Below are positions 8,301-16,500 of a DNA stretch of 64,000 nucleotides, in pieces; positions within the stretch are counted from its first letter, which is position 1; each line of letters starts with the position of its first letter. The notes under the pieces are model-generated. The model saw nothing but the letters and a program-made list of their open reading frames with translations. It ran no database searches and had not been told where the DNA came from. The position numbers and the translations under genes are program-made. The DNA lies in the NCBI GenBank assembly GCA_964001305.1, contig CAXFAI010000010.1:1-64000 (forward strand), given 5' to 3'. This DNA comes from CAJXMH01 sp964001305. Lineage in GTDB: Bacteria > Bacteroidota > Bacteroidia > Flavobacteriales_E > Vicingaceae.

Positions 8301-8978
8301 TCCTACTATATATGATTCATTCCGACTACTGCTTTGCGCAATGGAATTTCCATACATTCTATTGCTTACATTATCTGGTTGTAAACTTTTATAGTTTGAT
8401 GCATTTAAAGAATTTGGGATAGTCCCAAAATGAAAAGATTGCATTCCATGAGTTCCATGATGAATTGAACCAGTAGTAATTAAACTATCTCCATTTCGAT
8501 GGGTAGCAATATCTCTAATCATTGAATTATTATCAAACTGAAATAACTCTTCGTTTGTTTCAAAGTTTTGCGAACTTAAATTGTAAACCCATATTGTTGG
8601 AACATTTCGATTGCTGTGTCTTGACATTCCTGCTATTACAATAGAATCTCCGTTGGGATGAATGGTCATTGATTGCCCTAACTCTCTTGCACTAGTAGCT
8701 AACAAACTACTATTGAGAACATTTCCACTTGCATCTACTCTTACCATCATTAAATCTTGAGAATCATTTACATTAGCAACAACCATAGAGCCTCCAATGT
8801 ATATCTCATTATTCTTAATTTCTAGGGCAACAGGCATTTCCCTTACTCTATTAAAATTTGTTGAATCAACAACTTCAATCCGACGTTGAAATGAGTTAAT
8901 TTGAGCAATCATAAGTTGACTGCAAATCATTAAAATCGCCAAAATATAATTTTTGGACAGTACTTTACTTTTTTCCAT
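5388..8978 (-). CDS. Large secreted T9SS protein with SprB-like repeats
   Basis: The 1196-residue product has a signal peptide (SKNYILAILMICSQLMIAQ). Its N-terminal 450 residues resemble bacterial SBBP/delta-60 beta-propeller repeats (recurring YIGGSM, VIAGMS, IVGY). Two SprB-like repeats follow around residues 475-625, with paired cysteines and GGAPAYTYNWS and GVAPYQYQL motifs. A second propeller-like part (VGTYTEM, VAGEYDG, VVGYSD, VVGKF, TIGTI) leads to a C-terminal type A sorting domain (YPNPMNNQLN...GVYLLRMV...KIIKQ). It is probably a surface protein delivered by T9SS. A run of nine Gs in the coding strand (5844-5852) falls within the second propeller. Confidence 0.88.
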   Translation of the reverse strand: MEKSKVLSKNYILAILMICSQLMIAQINSFQRRIEVVDSTNFNRVREMPVALEIKNNEIYIGGSMVVANVNDSQDLMMVRVDASGNVLNSSLLATSARELGQSMTIHPNGDSIVIAGMSRHSNRNVPTIWVYNLSSQNFETNEELFQFDNNSMIRDIATHRNGDSLITTGSIHHGTHGMQSFHFGTIPNSLNASNYKSLQPDNVSNRMYGNSIAQSSSRNESYIVGYVVGNGNDGFYCKLDSNNQVIDYSTYRIQGANTNCKIIFRSITPILDSSQFIAVGSTDNCNGSSGLGDRDAIVMRLDSSGNVLFSQVIGTSNADELFVVKPSLQSKTKFYLFGSTIHANGYGGEDVFLASYNLPSPYIQEGVELNNIRLFGDSGDDRPIGVSDMMKVTTNSVGNDLVLFSAAVDFNTNNQDILLVGTTMDADLSNDCEIVVGFDTLIHQIDMTIDNVDFINPNPHASANLNLHNSSVSAIDLCPLTCTISDTSGCNNGSLFVSVMGGAPAYTYNWSTGQTTPSIHNVAFGNYSVTITDSNGDTTSCSYNLIGNPLIVTQSQTDANCGQCDGTISLSVSNGVAPYQYQLIGGASNSTGNFSGLCPGLHKILVSDSNNCRTQVEIVINAVTACWQQTTQMNFSSDWGNDIETDFQGNVYGVGTYTEMTEFECNGNIIPINMGNGNTGMYLTKYDPCGDPLWVAYTTNANNAEFATANTITIDEDNGILFVAGEYDGQFLDFVDGTGMTHNVTNYSRGQMYCAAYDMNNGAMIWLVDLWFIPGVTATDFKPTGICHNTSDVFVVGYSDFGAADLSWFIKVDASSGSTQYEDIYADKNCYFEDIEIQASGDLVVVGKFIGDIGSSIGIAPYPITSGSSGTLYDGFVSGISDIGTSSSQNWVYTLNATGGHGELYDVTIDGDDIYTIGTIENQTSNSFVHSGSTSVSVPSPFGKKAVVARLMASGNYGTNSWLTYSDPSNEMEGKGIDLFGDDLVMNGNISIPGSVQFYYANSSGTAGLLNGVMGNANSPNALWIAQTGLFTSFQSIATTDGGGNQNAEAISTNGTFAYSIGDYTFDINVTPFPIDGGIPFNQKAFFLRNVVTIPGVPFQRNKEQEETLSQIDAKEHQLFRAYPNPMNNQLNIEIINAGMFDLEMLDLNGKTIFQENRLEGEYTHTLDLSSYAKGVYLLRMVNAEEVKTLKIIKQ
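5844..5852. repeat. Homopolymer C9/G9 tract inside the T9SS gene
   Basis: Nine consecutive Cs on the plus strand encode three glycines (DGGGNQ) of the minus-strand gene. In this AT-rich sequence it is the longest G/C run I noticed, and it is a typical slipped-strand hot spot. Confidence 0.8.
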
Positions 8979-9100
8979 AGCTACTTTTTTTATAGATTAA
9001 TAGCTATAAAATTTAATGCGATAGAAATAAAAAGCTAAGGAGAATGATAATCTGATATTATTCAGTGAGAATTACACTCCTCTTAATTAGAATTCAAAAA

Positions 9101-9838
9101 TTATACTTTGACAAACTGTTCTTTTAATCTTCCCCTCTTCGACTTACTCACTGGTACCTTTTCTTTGTTTGACAATACCAAATAACTCCCATCGCCTCGA
9201 TGAAATTCAGTAATGTATTGTTGATTTACTAGGTGTGATTGATGCACTCGGATAAAACCAGAATCGCTTAGCGTTTGATCAAAAGATTTTAAGGTTTTAG
9301 AAACCAAGGTTGGTTTTTCTTTTTGCGTATAAATGGTCGTATAATTACTAGAAGACTCCAATCGAATAATTTCCTTTAAATCAATATACTTTAACCCTCC
9401 CATCGTTGGAATGGCCAAACGATCAAAGCGTCCTTTTTGATGTCCATTCAGTAATTCTTGATACGTATTGGAATGTTGCTTTCCTAGATTTTGTTTCGCC
9501 CTTTGAATGGCTGCTGTCAATTCATCTGGGTCTACCGGTTTTGTGATATAATCTAAGGCGTTAATACGAAGCGCTTTAATGGCATATTCTGAATATGCCG
9601 TTATAAAAATCACTTGATAATCTTTATAGCTTGTCTTCTCTAAAACCTCAAATCCATCACCTCCAGGCATTTCTATGTCCAGAAAAAGAAGGTCAGGTTT
9701 CAATTCATCGATTCGTTCTATACCTTCAGCAGCTGAACTTGCAATGGCTATAACCGATACATCTTGCTCAAATAATTTTAATATGGCATGTAGATTTTTA
9801 CTTGCAAAGGGTTCATCGTCAATAATAATTGCATTCAT
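9101..9838 (-). CDS. LytTR-family response regulator
   Basis: The 245-residue protein has an N-terminal receiver (acidic pair IDDEPFA, phospho-acceptor Asp in LLFLDIEMPGGDG, Thr/Ser in VIFITAYSEY, Lys in YITKPVDPDEL) and a C-terminal LytTR DNA-binding domain (IRLESSSNYTTIYT, FIRVHQSHLVNQQYI). The histidine kinase gene lies 5 bp upstream in the same operon, so the two form a LytS/LytR-type pair. Target genes are not evident; the adjacent large T9SS gene is a candidate by position only. Confidence 0.95.
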   Translation of the reverse strand: MNAIIIDDEPFASKNLHAILKLFEQDVSVIAIASSAAEGIERIDELKPDLLFLDIEMPGGDGFEVLEKTSYKDYQVIFITAYSEYAIKALRINALDYITKPVDPDELTAAIQRAKQNLGKQHSNTYQELLNGHQKGRFDRLAIPTMGGLKYIDLKEIIRLESSSNYTTIYTQKEKPTLVSKTLKSFDQTLSDSGFIRVHQSHLVNQQYITEFHRGDGSYLVLSNKEKVPVSKSKRGRLKEQFVKV

Positions 9839-9843
9839 TCCAT

Positions 9844-12789
9844 CTATGGTTTAGTAGTTATTAATGTAATTCGAATGTATACTGCAGTTCCAGGCACTTT
9901 CTGCTTGGGATAAATAGGCTTTGAAAATATTTCTATTCTTTCTTTGTACACTTTTTCAATTAATTTCAATCGCTTGAAAGTAATTTGTAATGCTGATTTT
10001 TTCTGTGCCTTTTTTATCAATTGGTTAATATCTTCCATGCCTACCCCATTATCCTCAATTTTTATTTCTAGCTTTTGCCCTTTTTGCAAAATTGATAGCT
10101 TAACATTGCCCCCTTTTTTTAAGGGAGCTACGCCATGCCAAATAGCATTTTCTAAAAAGGGTTGAATGAGTAATGCAGGAATATAAATGGCATCAATTTC
10201 AAGGTCTTCCGATATCGATAACTCATACGTCAGCTTTTCTTGAAGCCGCAGTTTTTCTAATTCTAAATATCGTTCAACCGCTTCTAATTCTTCTTTTAGA
10301 GAAATAAAGGTTTCTTCTGAATTCTCAAAAATGGTGCGCATCAACTTTCCAAATTTTCCAATGTAAAGCACACTGCTGCGGGTATCATTATTCAATAATC
10401 CATTGGAAATTGAATTCAAGGAATTAAAGATAAAATGAGGATTCATTTGGGCGCTTAGTGCATGGTTTTGTGCATGCATTAATGAAGACCTTAAATCATT
10501 TAAACGATTGGCATTTCGTATTCGATTTCGGAAAATGAGAAAAGCAAATAATAAACTCAATCCGATAATCAGTAAATAGAACCAATAGGTTTGATAGTAG
10601 GGAGTTGGAACTTGAAACTTAAAAAAGGTAGATGCCCCCCATGCTTTATTAACCCCTGAAGACTGTGCTTCAAAACGATAATTACCCGGTAATAAATTCA
10701 CTAGAAACACTTTAGAATCATTCGTATATCGCCAATCTTCATCGGAGTTTAAGCGATAACGGAATAGGCCATTTAATGCATTTTCAAATGAATTTGAAGC
10801 TAAACTAATTTCCATTTCATCATTACTTTCTGACCACTTACACCATTGAGAAGCTATGATCTCTCCATTTAATCTAATTTCTTCGAGAATGCATTCCGCT
10901 TTGGCATACGTTAAATTAAATAGTCCAGTATCTAGACGATTTATTCCATCATTCGTTGCTAAGTATAAAAATCCGTTGAAAAAAAGTGAGGAATGAATTT
11001 CATTCGATAGCAGTCCGTTGTCTTGTGTTAATAGCTTGTATTCAACATGTTCAGAATTTACATTAATGCGAAAAATGCCTGTATTTGAGGATACATAAAG
11101 GTAGTTTCCATGGGCAAAAGCATGATTACAAAAATCTACAGGAAATCCTTTTTCTTTATTGATTTCTAAAAGAATTGAATCACGCTCAACAAGAAGCAAT
11201 CCCCGATTTCGACTAGCTACCCAAACACGATCTCCTTTTAATGGAAAAATGGAAGCCACGTCTATTCCATAATTCTTGTTTTCCTTGTCTTTAACTTCTA
11301 ATAATTGTTGCTCTTTCTGATCATAAAAAGCTAAGTCATAATTATTTCCAAAGTAAATATTCTTGCTTTTGGCAATTTGAACATGTCGCGCTTTAAAGGG
11401 CAAAACAAGCTCTAGGGGTTCTACTTGCACGCCTTTTTCATTCTTTATGTAGAAGTAACTTTTATTGTAGCCTTGTGCAAACATAAAATGTCCATCTGCT
11501 GAGTTTAAATAAGCCCTAGCTTTTAGATGCTTGCCTTTATTTTCAAGGTATGGACTTAAATCTACATTTGATGGATGATATGAATTATCTCGAATATATA
11601 GAATCTCATTGCGTTGTTCTTTTTCATTGATTACAAAAACCTGCTGCTTGGGAATATCCAATTTAAATACTTGCCGACTACCATTGCTAAAAAAAATACT
11701 TTCATGATTAACCGTCATTTTATCAATTTGGCAATTGCCAATCAAATTTTCTTGAGCTTGAGCGAGTTTAAAAGAAAGTAAGTTTGACATATAGTAAACC
11801 CCATTTTCTTCAGTTGTAAACCAATAACTTCCATTAGCATCTTGTGTAACTGAAGTAACCAACATTTGATCTAAGAAATGATGCCTTTCAATTAATTGAT
11901 CATCTTGAACCTCAAATCCAAAGACCCCATTGTTTCTACTACCAATCCACAATAAACCCTGCTGATCCACAAACAAACTTTTGGTGGAATAAAAGTCTAT
12001 AGTTTGACAAAAATTTCTTTGTGTTTTTTTATCGAATGAGCATATTTTAGAATAAGTGGAATAGTAAATTTTCTGTTGTTTTTTATCATAGACCACTGAA
12101 GGAATATTCACATTTACTAAGCCTTCACGCTCAACGACGTTAATTAAATGGGGTATAGAATCCTGATTATAATAAAAAGATCGACAAGAATCTTGAACTT
12201 GCTGATTCGTATGCGAATGAGAAATTTTAACTATTTCATCTTTAAACTCGTGAATACTTAAGCCTTCTTTACTTTTTTTAAATTTCAATTCATTTCGCTG
12301 AAGGTCTATCCGTACTTCATCTCCACTGTAATTATACACATGTAGCACATCATCTTGAACAAACAAACCATTGAGCACTGTTCCTTTAAAATAAGTAGCC
12401 AATTCAGTATTAAATTCAGGACAATGAATTTGTTGATCTTGATAATCAAAATAAACCACTTTACCTGAAAATGAATAAAACCAAATCCGCTCTTTTTGAT
12501 CTTCAAAAATTCCAAATAATGTTCTTACACAAAGACCATCTGCATAGGTAAAATTTAAAAACTGATTTCCATTAAATCGGCTAATCCCATTATCTGTCGC
12601 AAACCACATATAGCCCTTACTATCTTGCATGGTTTGATAAATCTGAGAACTTGGCAAGCCATCTTTTGTTGTGTAATTCTTAAATATAGGTGCATACAAC
12701 TGAGCTGCTATTTCAAACGTTTGAAATAACAGAAATAGAAAGAGAAAAAATACTCTAAATCGATGAACACTCCATCTACAGCTCACCAT
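9844..12789 (-). CDS. Propeller-type sensor histidine kinase (LytS-like)
   Basis: This 981-residue protein starts with a signal or anchor segment, then a large periplasmic two-component regulator propeller (first blade YTTKDGLPSSQIYQ, MWFATDNGISRFNG), then a Y_Y_Y-like domain (ENALNGLFRYRLN, LPGNYRFEAQSS), a transmembrane helix near residue 740 (YWFYLLIIGLSLLFAFLIF) and a LytS-type kinase. The phospho-acceptor is in NPHFIFNSLNS, the N box in IQPFLENAIWHG and the G box in EDNGVGM. It passes phosphate to the LytTR regulator encoded immediately downstream. The ligand is unknown; propeller kinases in Bacteroidota often sense glycans, although many do not. Confidence 0.93.
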   Translation of the reverse strand: MVSCRWSVHRFRVFFLFLFLLFQTFEIAAQLYAPIFKNYTTKDGLPSSQIYQTMQDSKGYMWFATDNGISRFNGNQFLNFTYADGLCVRTLFGIFEDQKERIWFYSFSGKVVYFDYQDQQIHCPEFNTELATYFKGTVLNGLFVQDDVLHVYNYSGDEVRIDLQRNELKFKKSKEGLSIHEFKDEIVKISHSHTNQQVQDSCRSFYYNQDSIPHLINVVEREGLVNVNIPSVVYDKKQQKIYYSTYSKICSFDKKTQRNFCQTIDFYSTKSLFVDQQGLLWIGSRNNGVFGFEVQDDQLIERHHFLDQMLVTSVTQDANGSYWFTTEENGVYYMSNLLSFKLAQAQENLIGNCQIDKMTVNHESIFFSNGSRQVFKLDIPKQQVFVINEKEQRNEILYIRDNSYHPSNVDLSPYLENKGKHLKARAYLNSADGHFMFAQGYNKSYFYIKNEKGVQVEPLELVLPFKARHVQIAKSKNIYFGNNYDLAFYDQKEQQLLEVKDKENKNYGIDVASIFPLKGDRVWVASRNRGLLLVERDSILLEINKEKGFPVDFCNHAFAHGNYLYVSSNTGIFRINVNSEHVEYKLLTQDNGLLSNEIHSSLFFNGFLYLATNDGINRLDTGLFNLTYAKAECILEEIRLNGEIIASQWCKWSESNDEMEISLASNSFENALNGLFRYRLNSDEDWRYTNDSKVFLVNLLPGNYRFEAQSSGVNKAWGASTFFKFQVPTPYYQTYWFYLLIIGLSLLFAFLIFRNRIRNANRLNDLRSSLMHAQNHALSAQMNPHFIFNSLNSISNGLLNNDTRSSVLYIGKFGKLMRTIFENSEETFISLKEELEAVERYLELEKLRLQEKLTYELSISEDLEIDAIYIPALLIQPFLENAIWHGVAPLKKGGNVKLSILQKGQKLEIKIEDNGVGMEDINQLIKKAQKKSALQITFKRLKLIEKVYKERIEIFSKPIYPKQKVPGTAVYIRITLITTKP

Positions 12790-12975
12790 GCTAATCTAAG
12801 AGAAAAAATCAATTATATACAAATATGATAATATACCTAAACAATAACACTCATGATTTTTTCGCACTTTTCTAGAATGTTTTAAAATTATACTAAACAA
12901 GAAAGCTTAATTAAAAATTCAAATGAGCGAAGAAAAATCATTCTTACTCACTAACACAACCTACCCTAATATAGA

Positions 12976-13005
12976 AAGGCCAAGCATTTTGCTTGGCCTT
13001 TTTTA
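12976..13005 (+). terminator. Strong intrinsic terminator, T-run on the plus strand
   Basis: An 11-bp perfect stem (AAAGGCCAAGC / GCTTGGCCTTT) with a 5-nt loop is followed by a T-run on the plus strand. It sits 24 bp beyond the stop of the minus-strand lipoprotein gene at 13029, so it could act bidirectionally. On the minus strand the tail is only TTTCTATATT, which is weaker. Confidence 0.8.
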
Positions 13006-13028
13006 TTATTAAGATTAATAGATTAATG

Positions 13029-13646
13029 CTATTGTTCTAATATTTTCATGCGAGCTGCTTTATGTTCTTCCTCGCTTATAATGCCCTCTTCTAATAAAGC
13101 ATCCAATTCAAGTAATTTTTCCTTTTTTGTACTTGCTGATGGCGAAACTTCTTGTTGAACTTCTTTTTTTGTTTCCTTCACATATTCTTGGATATTCGAC
13201 TTAACCGGGCAAGTGCTGTATTCCAATTTATAGAGATACATATTGTAGTTACTTTTTTCAATCATTGGGTGTGAATCATTCGGCTTATAATAGGCTCCAT
13301 TGGCAATGTCTATTACATTATTAAACACAAATGGAAACCATAAAATATCAGAAATACAAGAAGCAGCAATAGCCCAACCTCTAGACTTTCTGCTTGTAAA
13401 TGAAATATCCTGATCTGCACAACCGGCTTCCTGTAACTTAAAGTTGATTTGATTGGCTTTTGACCTTTGAATTTTAATCATTCCACTGCCAGTTCCAATT
13501 TTCTGACCTCGATAATAGATATCCGCTTCAGGATGGTCTTTAACTTGAACAACAGCATCATAATGCCTGCCTCCAAAAACGGTAGCACAGGAGTGGAATA
13601 CAAATATGAGTGGTAATAGAAAGCCGTATTTTGAATTAAGTTTCAT
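13029..13646 (-). CDS. Lipoprotein with C-terminal SHOCT-like segment
   Basis: A 205-residue protein with a lipoprotein signal (LLPLIFVFHSC, Cys about residue 19). The next part looks like a PEGA-type small beta domain (EADIYYRGQKIGTGSGMIKI), followed by a hydrophobic segment (GWAIAASCISDILWFPFVFN) that may be membrane-inserted. The C terminus (KEKLLELDALLEEGIISEEEHKAARMKILEQ, read here in two parts: LLELDALLEEGIISEEEH and KAARMKILEQ) matches SHOCT, a short oligomerisation motif. Function is unknown. It is separated from the signalling operon upstream by about 45 bp and may be its last gene. Confidence 0.78.
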   Translation of the reverse strand: MKLNSKYGFLLPLIFVFHSCATVFGGRHYDAVVQVKDHPEADIYYRGQKIGTGSGMIKIQRSKANQINFKLQEAGCADQDISFTSRKSRGWAIAASCISDILWFPFVFNNVIDIANGAYYKPNDSHPMIEKSNYNMYLYKLEYSTCPVKSNIQEYVKETKKEVQQEVSPSASTKKEKLLELDALLEEGIISEEEHKAARMKILEQ

Positions 13647-13692
13647 TGCATCAGTATTAATTACTGTCGCAATGTTAGAAATTTAATTTGAA

Positions 13693-14094
13693 TCAGCTTG
13701 CTTTCTCTTTTTCGGATTGAAGCGCTTCAATCCATGTAATGGCTTCTTTTTTATTCTTCACTATAGCAGAAGGTACTATGGGCTTTTTCATTTTTAGATA
13801 TAAATTGCCCAGGTGTTGAACCAATGCCGTTTTTATACAAAACACTTCTGAAAGCATTCGTTCAGCTCTTTTCGGATTTGCAAAACGATCCATTACACCT
13901 TTTCCAGGTTGAATTTTGGTCTCCATAACCCACACTAAATGATACTTTTCATCAAGCTTCTGATTGATGGTATTAAAAACTTGTTCTAGCTCTTCTTTTT
14001 GAATGTGCCAATTTTGCTTTACTTCACAAATCACGATGTTTGGAAGCAGGAGTTCAATAGCTACAAGCTCACTTACATTAATAGAATTCTCCAA
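13693..14094 (-). CDS. Small alpha/beta protein, possibly STAS/SpoIIAA-like
   Basis: The 133-residue protein has alternating strand-like and helix-like stretches (IELLLPNIVICEVK, HLVWVMETKIQPG, IKTALVQHLGNLYL). The size and a PP2C phosphatase encoded in the same operon fit a STAS or SpoIIAA-like partner, but no canonical phosphorylatable DS motif of anti-sigma antagonists is visible. The start overlaps the end of the response regulator by 17 bp, which indicates translational coupling. Treat the family as unproven. Confidence 0.6.
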   Translation of the reverse strand: MENSINVSELVAIELLLPNIVICEVKQNWHIQKEELEQVFNTINQKLDEKYHLVWVMETKIQPGKGVMDRFANPKRAERMLSEVFCIKTALVQHLGNLYLKMKKPIVPSAIVKNKKEAITWIEALQSEKEKAS

Positions 14095-14473
14095 GGCTTT
14101 GTCTTACTTTTACTTGAGTTAATGGCTTTTCAATGTAGCCAACTATATTTGAAAAACGCTTTGAGCGTTCTAAATCTCGTTTCAGGTTGGAAGAGGTAAC
14201 CATTAAAACACTTAATTCTTCTGTGTCTTCTATTTCTTCTTCCATTTCTTCCAAAACATCATAACCTTGTTTATCTGGCATATTGATGTCCAACAACAAT
14301 AAAGTGGGGCTTTCAAACCAGGTATTATTTTTTATGAGGTCTTCTAAAAAAGTATCTGAATCTGTGTAAGTATAGACTTCAGCATTGGGAAAGACATCTT
14401 CAATTAAATCTTGATGCAGAAAGATGGTCGTTTCATTATCATCTAGAATTAAAACTTGTTTAAAATCTATCAT
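14078..14473 (-). CDS. Single-domain response regulator
   Basis: A 131-residue stand-alone receiver domain: acidic pocket in ILDDNETT, phospho-acceptor Asp in LLLLDINMPDKQGYDVLE, Ser in LMVTSSN and Lys in GYIEKPL. It has no output domain, so it probably acts by protein contact like CheY. It overlaps the kinase gene by 4 bp (ATGA type) and the next gene by 17 bp, so all three are tightly coupled. Confidence 0.93.
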   Translation of the reverse strand: MIDFKQVLILDDNETTIFLHQDLIEDVFPNAEVYTYTDSDTFLEDLIKNNTWFESPTLLLLDINMPDKQGYDVLEEMEEEIEDTEELSVLMVTSSNLKRDLERSKRFSNIVGYIEKPLTQVKVRQSLGEFY

Positions 14474-15369
14474 GGGTTTGTAAGCTTTGGAAGTTCGATA
14501 ACTATTTCAGTTCCTTCATTCAATTGACTATTTATTTGTATACTACCTTTATTGTAATCTAAAATTTTCTTTACCATAAATAAGCCAACTCCATATCCTT
14601 TTACGGTTGGGTCTTTTTCTTCTCGATTAAACATTTTTATCACTTTCAATTCTGGATCATTCATATCCATACCAATTCCATTGTCTTTTACCTTTAAAAA
14701 AATAGTTGATTCATTATGTGTAATTGATGCATTTACAATGGCATTCTCATTTGGCTTTCTAAACTTAATGGAATTCGAAATTAAATTAACCAAAATTATT
14801 CGAAGGATATGTTGGGAATAAAACAAACCCTCTACTTCAAAATCACAATTTACTTCATGATTACTACCAGAAACTAGATATTCCGTTTCGATACGAATAT
14901 GTTCTTTCAATCGAAAAGCATCTATCTCTGTATATTGCAAATCTAGCTTACCCTCAGCTCTTGAAAGGTATAAAAAACCATCTAAAATATAACTCATCTG
15001 TCCAATAGAACGGTCCAGCTTTTCAATGATGACTTCTACCTTTTGTTCATCCTTTTTGGCGTAATATTTTTTAAACATACTTAGCAAACCTTTAAAGTTT
15101 GCCGTATGGTTTTTTATATCGTGGGCCAAACCATGATTAAAACTGTCTAAAAAAGTATTTTTCTCTTGGAGTTGAGCATTCATCTCATTGAGCTCTCGAT
15201 TACTTATTTCTTCTGCACGGCTATAAATCTCACGTTCTTCGTCAAAGTTTTTATACGAAGCATTCACCAAGCTAATAAATGAGTCAAATTGCTCCATATT
15301 AGGTTCAGCATTGCCAAAGGCCTTTTTTAACTGCCTTTTCAATAGTCGATGTTGTTCTTCTTGCTTCAT
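14470..15369 (-). CDS. Cytoplasmic sensor histidine kinase
   Basis: The 299-residue protein has no membrane span. An N-terminal coiled coil leads into an HisKA-type helix with the phospho-acceptor in GLAHDIKNHTANFKG, then a HATPase_c domain with N box (ILVNLISNSIKFRKP), G1 (VKDNGIGMD) and G2 (GYGVGLFMVKKIL). The FIST gene ends one base upstream, and the receiver gene follows with a 4-bp overlap. I infer that FIST is the sensory input and the stand-alone receiver the output. Confidence 0.93.
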   Translation of the reverse strand: MKQEEQHRLLKRQLKKAFGNAEPNMEQFDSFISLVNASYKNFDEEREIYSRAEEISNRELNEMNAQLQEKNTFLDSFNHGLAHDIKNHTANFKGLLSMFKKYYAKKDEQKVEVIIEKLDRSIGQMSYILDGFLYLSRAEGKLDLQYTEIDAFRLKEHIRIETEYLVSGSNHEVNCDFEVEGLFYSQHILRIILVNLISNSIKFRKPNENAIVNASITHNESTIFLKVKDNGIGMDMNDPELKVIKMFNREEKDPTVKGYGVGLFMVKKILDYNKGSIQINSQLNEGTEIVIELPKLTNP

Positions 15370-16497
15370 TTAGTTGGTCTTTTCATAAAAAGAAGTAATG
15401 GTCATGGTTTGATTGTGCAATTGACATTTGCCTGCTTCAACCAATGGTGATAATTCAGAATACGAATAAAAGCCCGTAATTGTCGTATGCTTTCCTAAAG
15501 CATCTCGAACTTCTGAAAGCTCTTCTTCAACCAATTGATCCAACACAATTCGGCGTCCTACACAACTTATCAATAATGCAAATTGTGGTTCTCCTAGTTT
15601 GGAGTCAATACTTTGACTTGCCGAATTAGCCGCACCTTCAATTACGCGATCAAAATTGGCTCTCATCAATTGAATGATGTCTCCTTCTTTTACATCACCA
15701 AACAAAATCAAGGCATGTTTTTCTTCATCTACATCTTGAACGCCTCTAACTATATAGCTGTCTTCTGTTTCTACCGCAAGGGGAAAATACAATGCCGACG
15801 AAGGCAATTCAGCCGCTTTAGGGCCCAAATACTCTTTGTATAAATCTAAAATGGGTTTTTGATCCAATTCATAAATCACATTGCCCTCGGCTTTTGTTAC
15901 TTCTCTTTTCGGTCCAAAAGGGTCCCATCCGCCTTGGGTTCCATGCTTGGTGACTAAATTTTCGCCATAAAAGCCTACTGCTACTACCCTACTTTCTCCT
16001 AAGTCTTCATTGAGGCCAATTAAAGTTTTCTCAAATGCCACATTATCGCCTGCAACACCTCCCGATACACTAACCTTTCCTTGATAGACTTCATTTACAC
16101 CTGCTAAAAGTTGACCTGCATTTACGCCTGTAGTGCTTAGCAATAACAAATAGCTTAAATCTTCACGGTTCATTGTTTGGGCAATCTGATTTCCAAGTAT
16201 TTGCCCATTCTCTTCTTGTATTTGAAATAGCTTTGCCTCTATCTGAGTCGTTTCAAATTCTAAACACGTTGCTACGATAACGTCATCCAACAATTGTTCA
16301 TCATAAATATTTCCTGCAGAAGTACATTGTACAATCTGACTTTCAGGAAACTGTTCTTTCAGCTTTTCGAAATAAATATTCCCAGCTTCAAATGTTGCTC
16401 TTGTACCAAATAATAAACACAATTGAGGATTTAAATCCTCTTGTTCATGCTCTGAAGTCCAAGCTGTTTCTTTCCAAATATATTGAGCTGTTTTCAT
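15370..16497 (-). CDS. FIST-domain sensory protein
   Basis: The 375-residue protein has FIST_N features (CLLFGTRATFE, then QIVQCTSAGNIYDEQL, then SVSGGVAGDNVAF) followed by a FIST_C part (PILDLYKEYLGPKAAELP, LPLAVETED-like ALYFPLAVE, ANFDRVIEGA, FALLISCVGRRIVL). FIST proteins are soluble sensors coupled to kinases and cyclases, thought to bind small ligands such as amino acids. It lies 3 bp after the PAS-phosphatase and directly before the histidine kinase, which is the usual FIST context. Confidence 0.92.
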   Translation of the reverse strand: MKTAQYIWKETAWTSEHEQEDLNPQLCLLFGTRATFEAGNIYFEKLKEQFPESQIVQCTSAGNIYDEQLLDDVIVATCLEFETTQIEAKLFQIQEENGQILGNQIAQTMNREDLSYLLLLSTTGVNAGQLLAGVNEVYQGKVSVSGGVAGDNVAFEKTLIGLNEDLGESRVVAVGFYGENLVTKHGTQGGWDPFGPKREVTKAEGNVIYELDQKPILDLYKEYLGPKAAELPSSALYFPLAVETEDSYIVRGVQDVDEEKHALILFGDVKEGDIIQLMRANFDRVIEGAANSASQSIDSKLGEPQFALLISCVGRRIVLDQLVEEELSEVRDALGKHTTITGFYSYSELSPLVEAGKCQLHNQTMTITSFYEKTN

Positions 16498-16500
16498 TGT

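Noticed and set aside
12923..13012. 29-codon plus-strand frame (MSEEKSFLLTNT...)
   Set aside because: It reads through the terminator hairpin, which is not expected of a real coding region.
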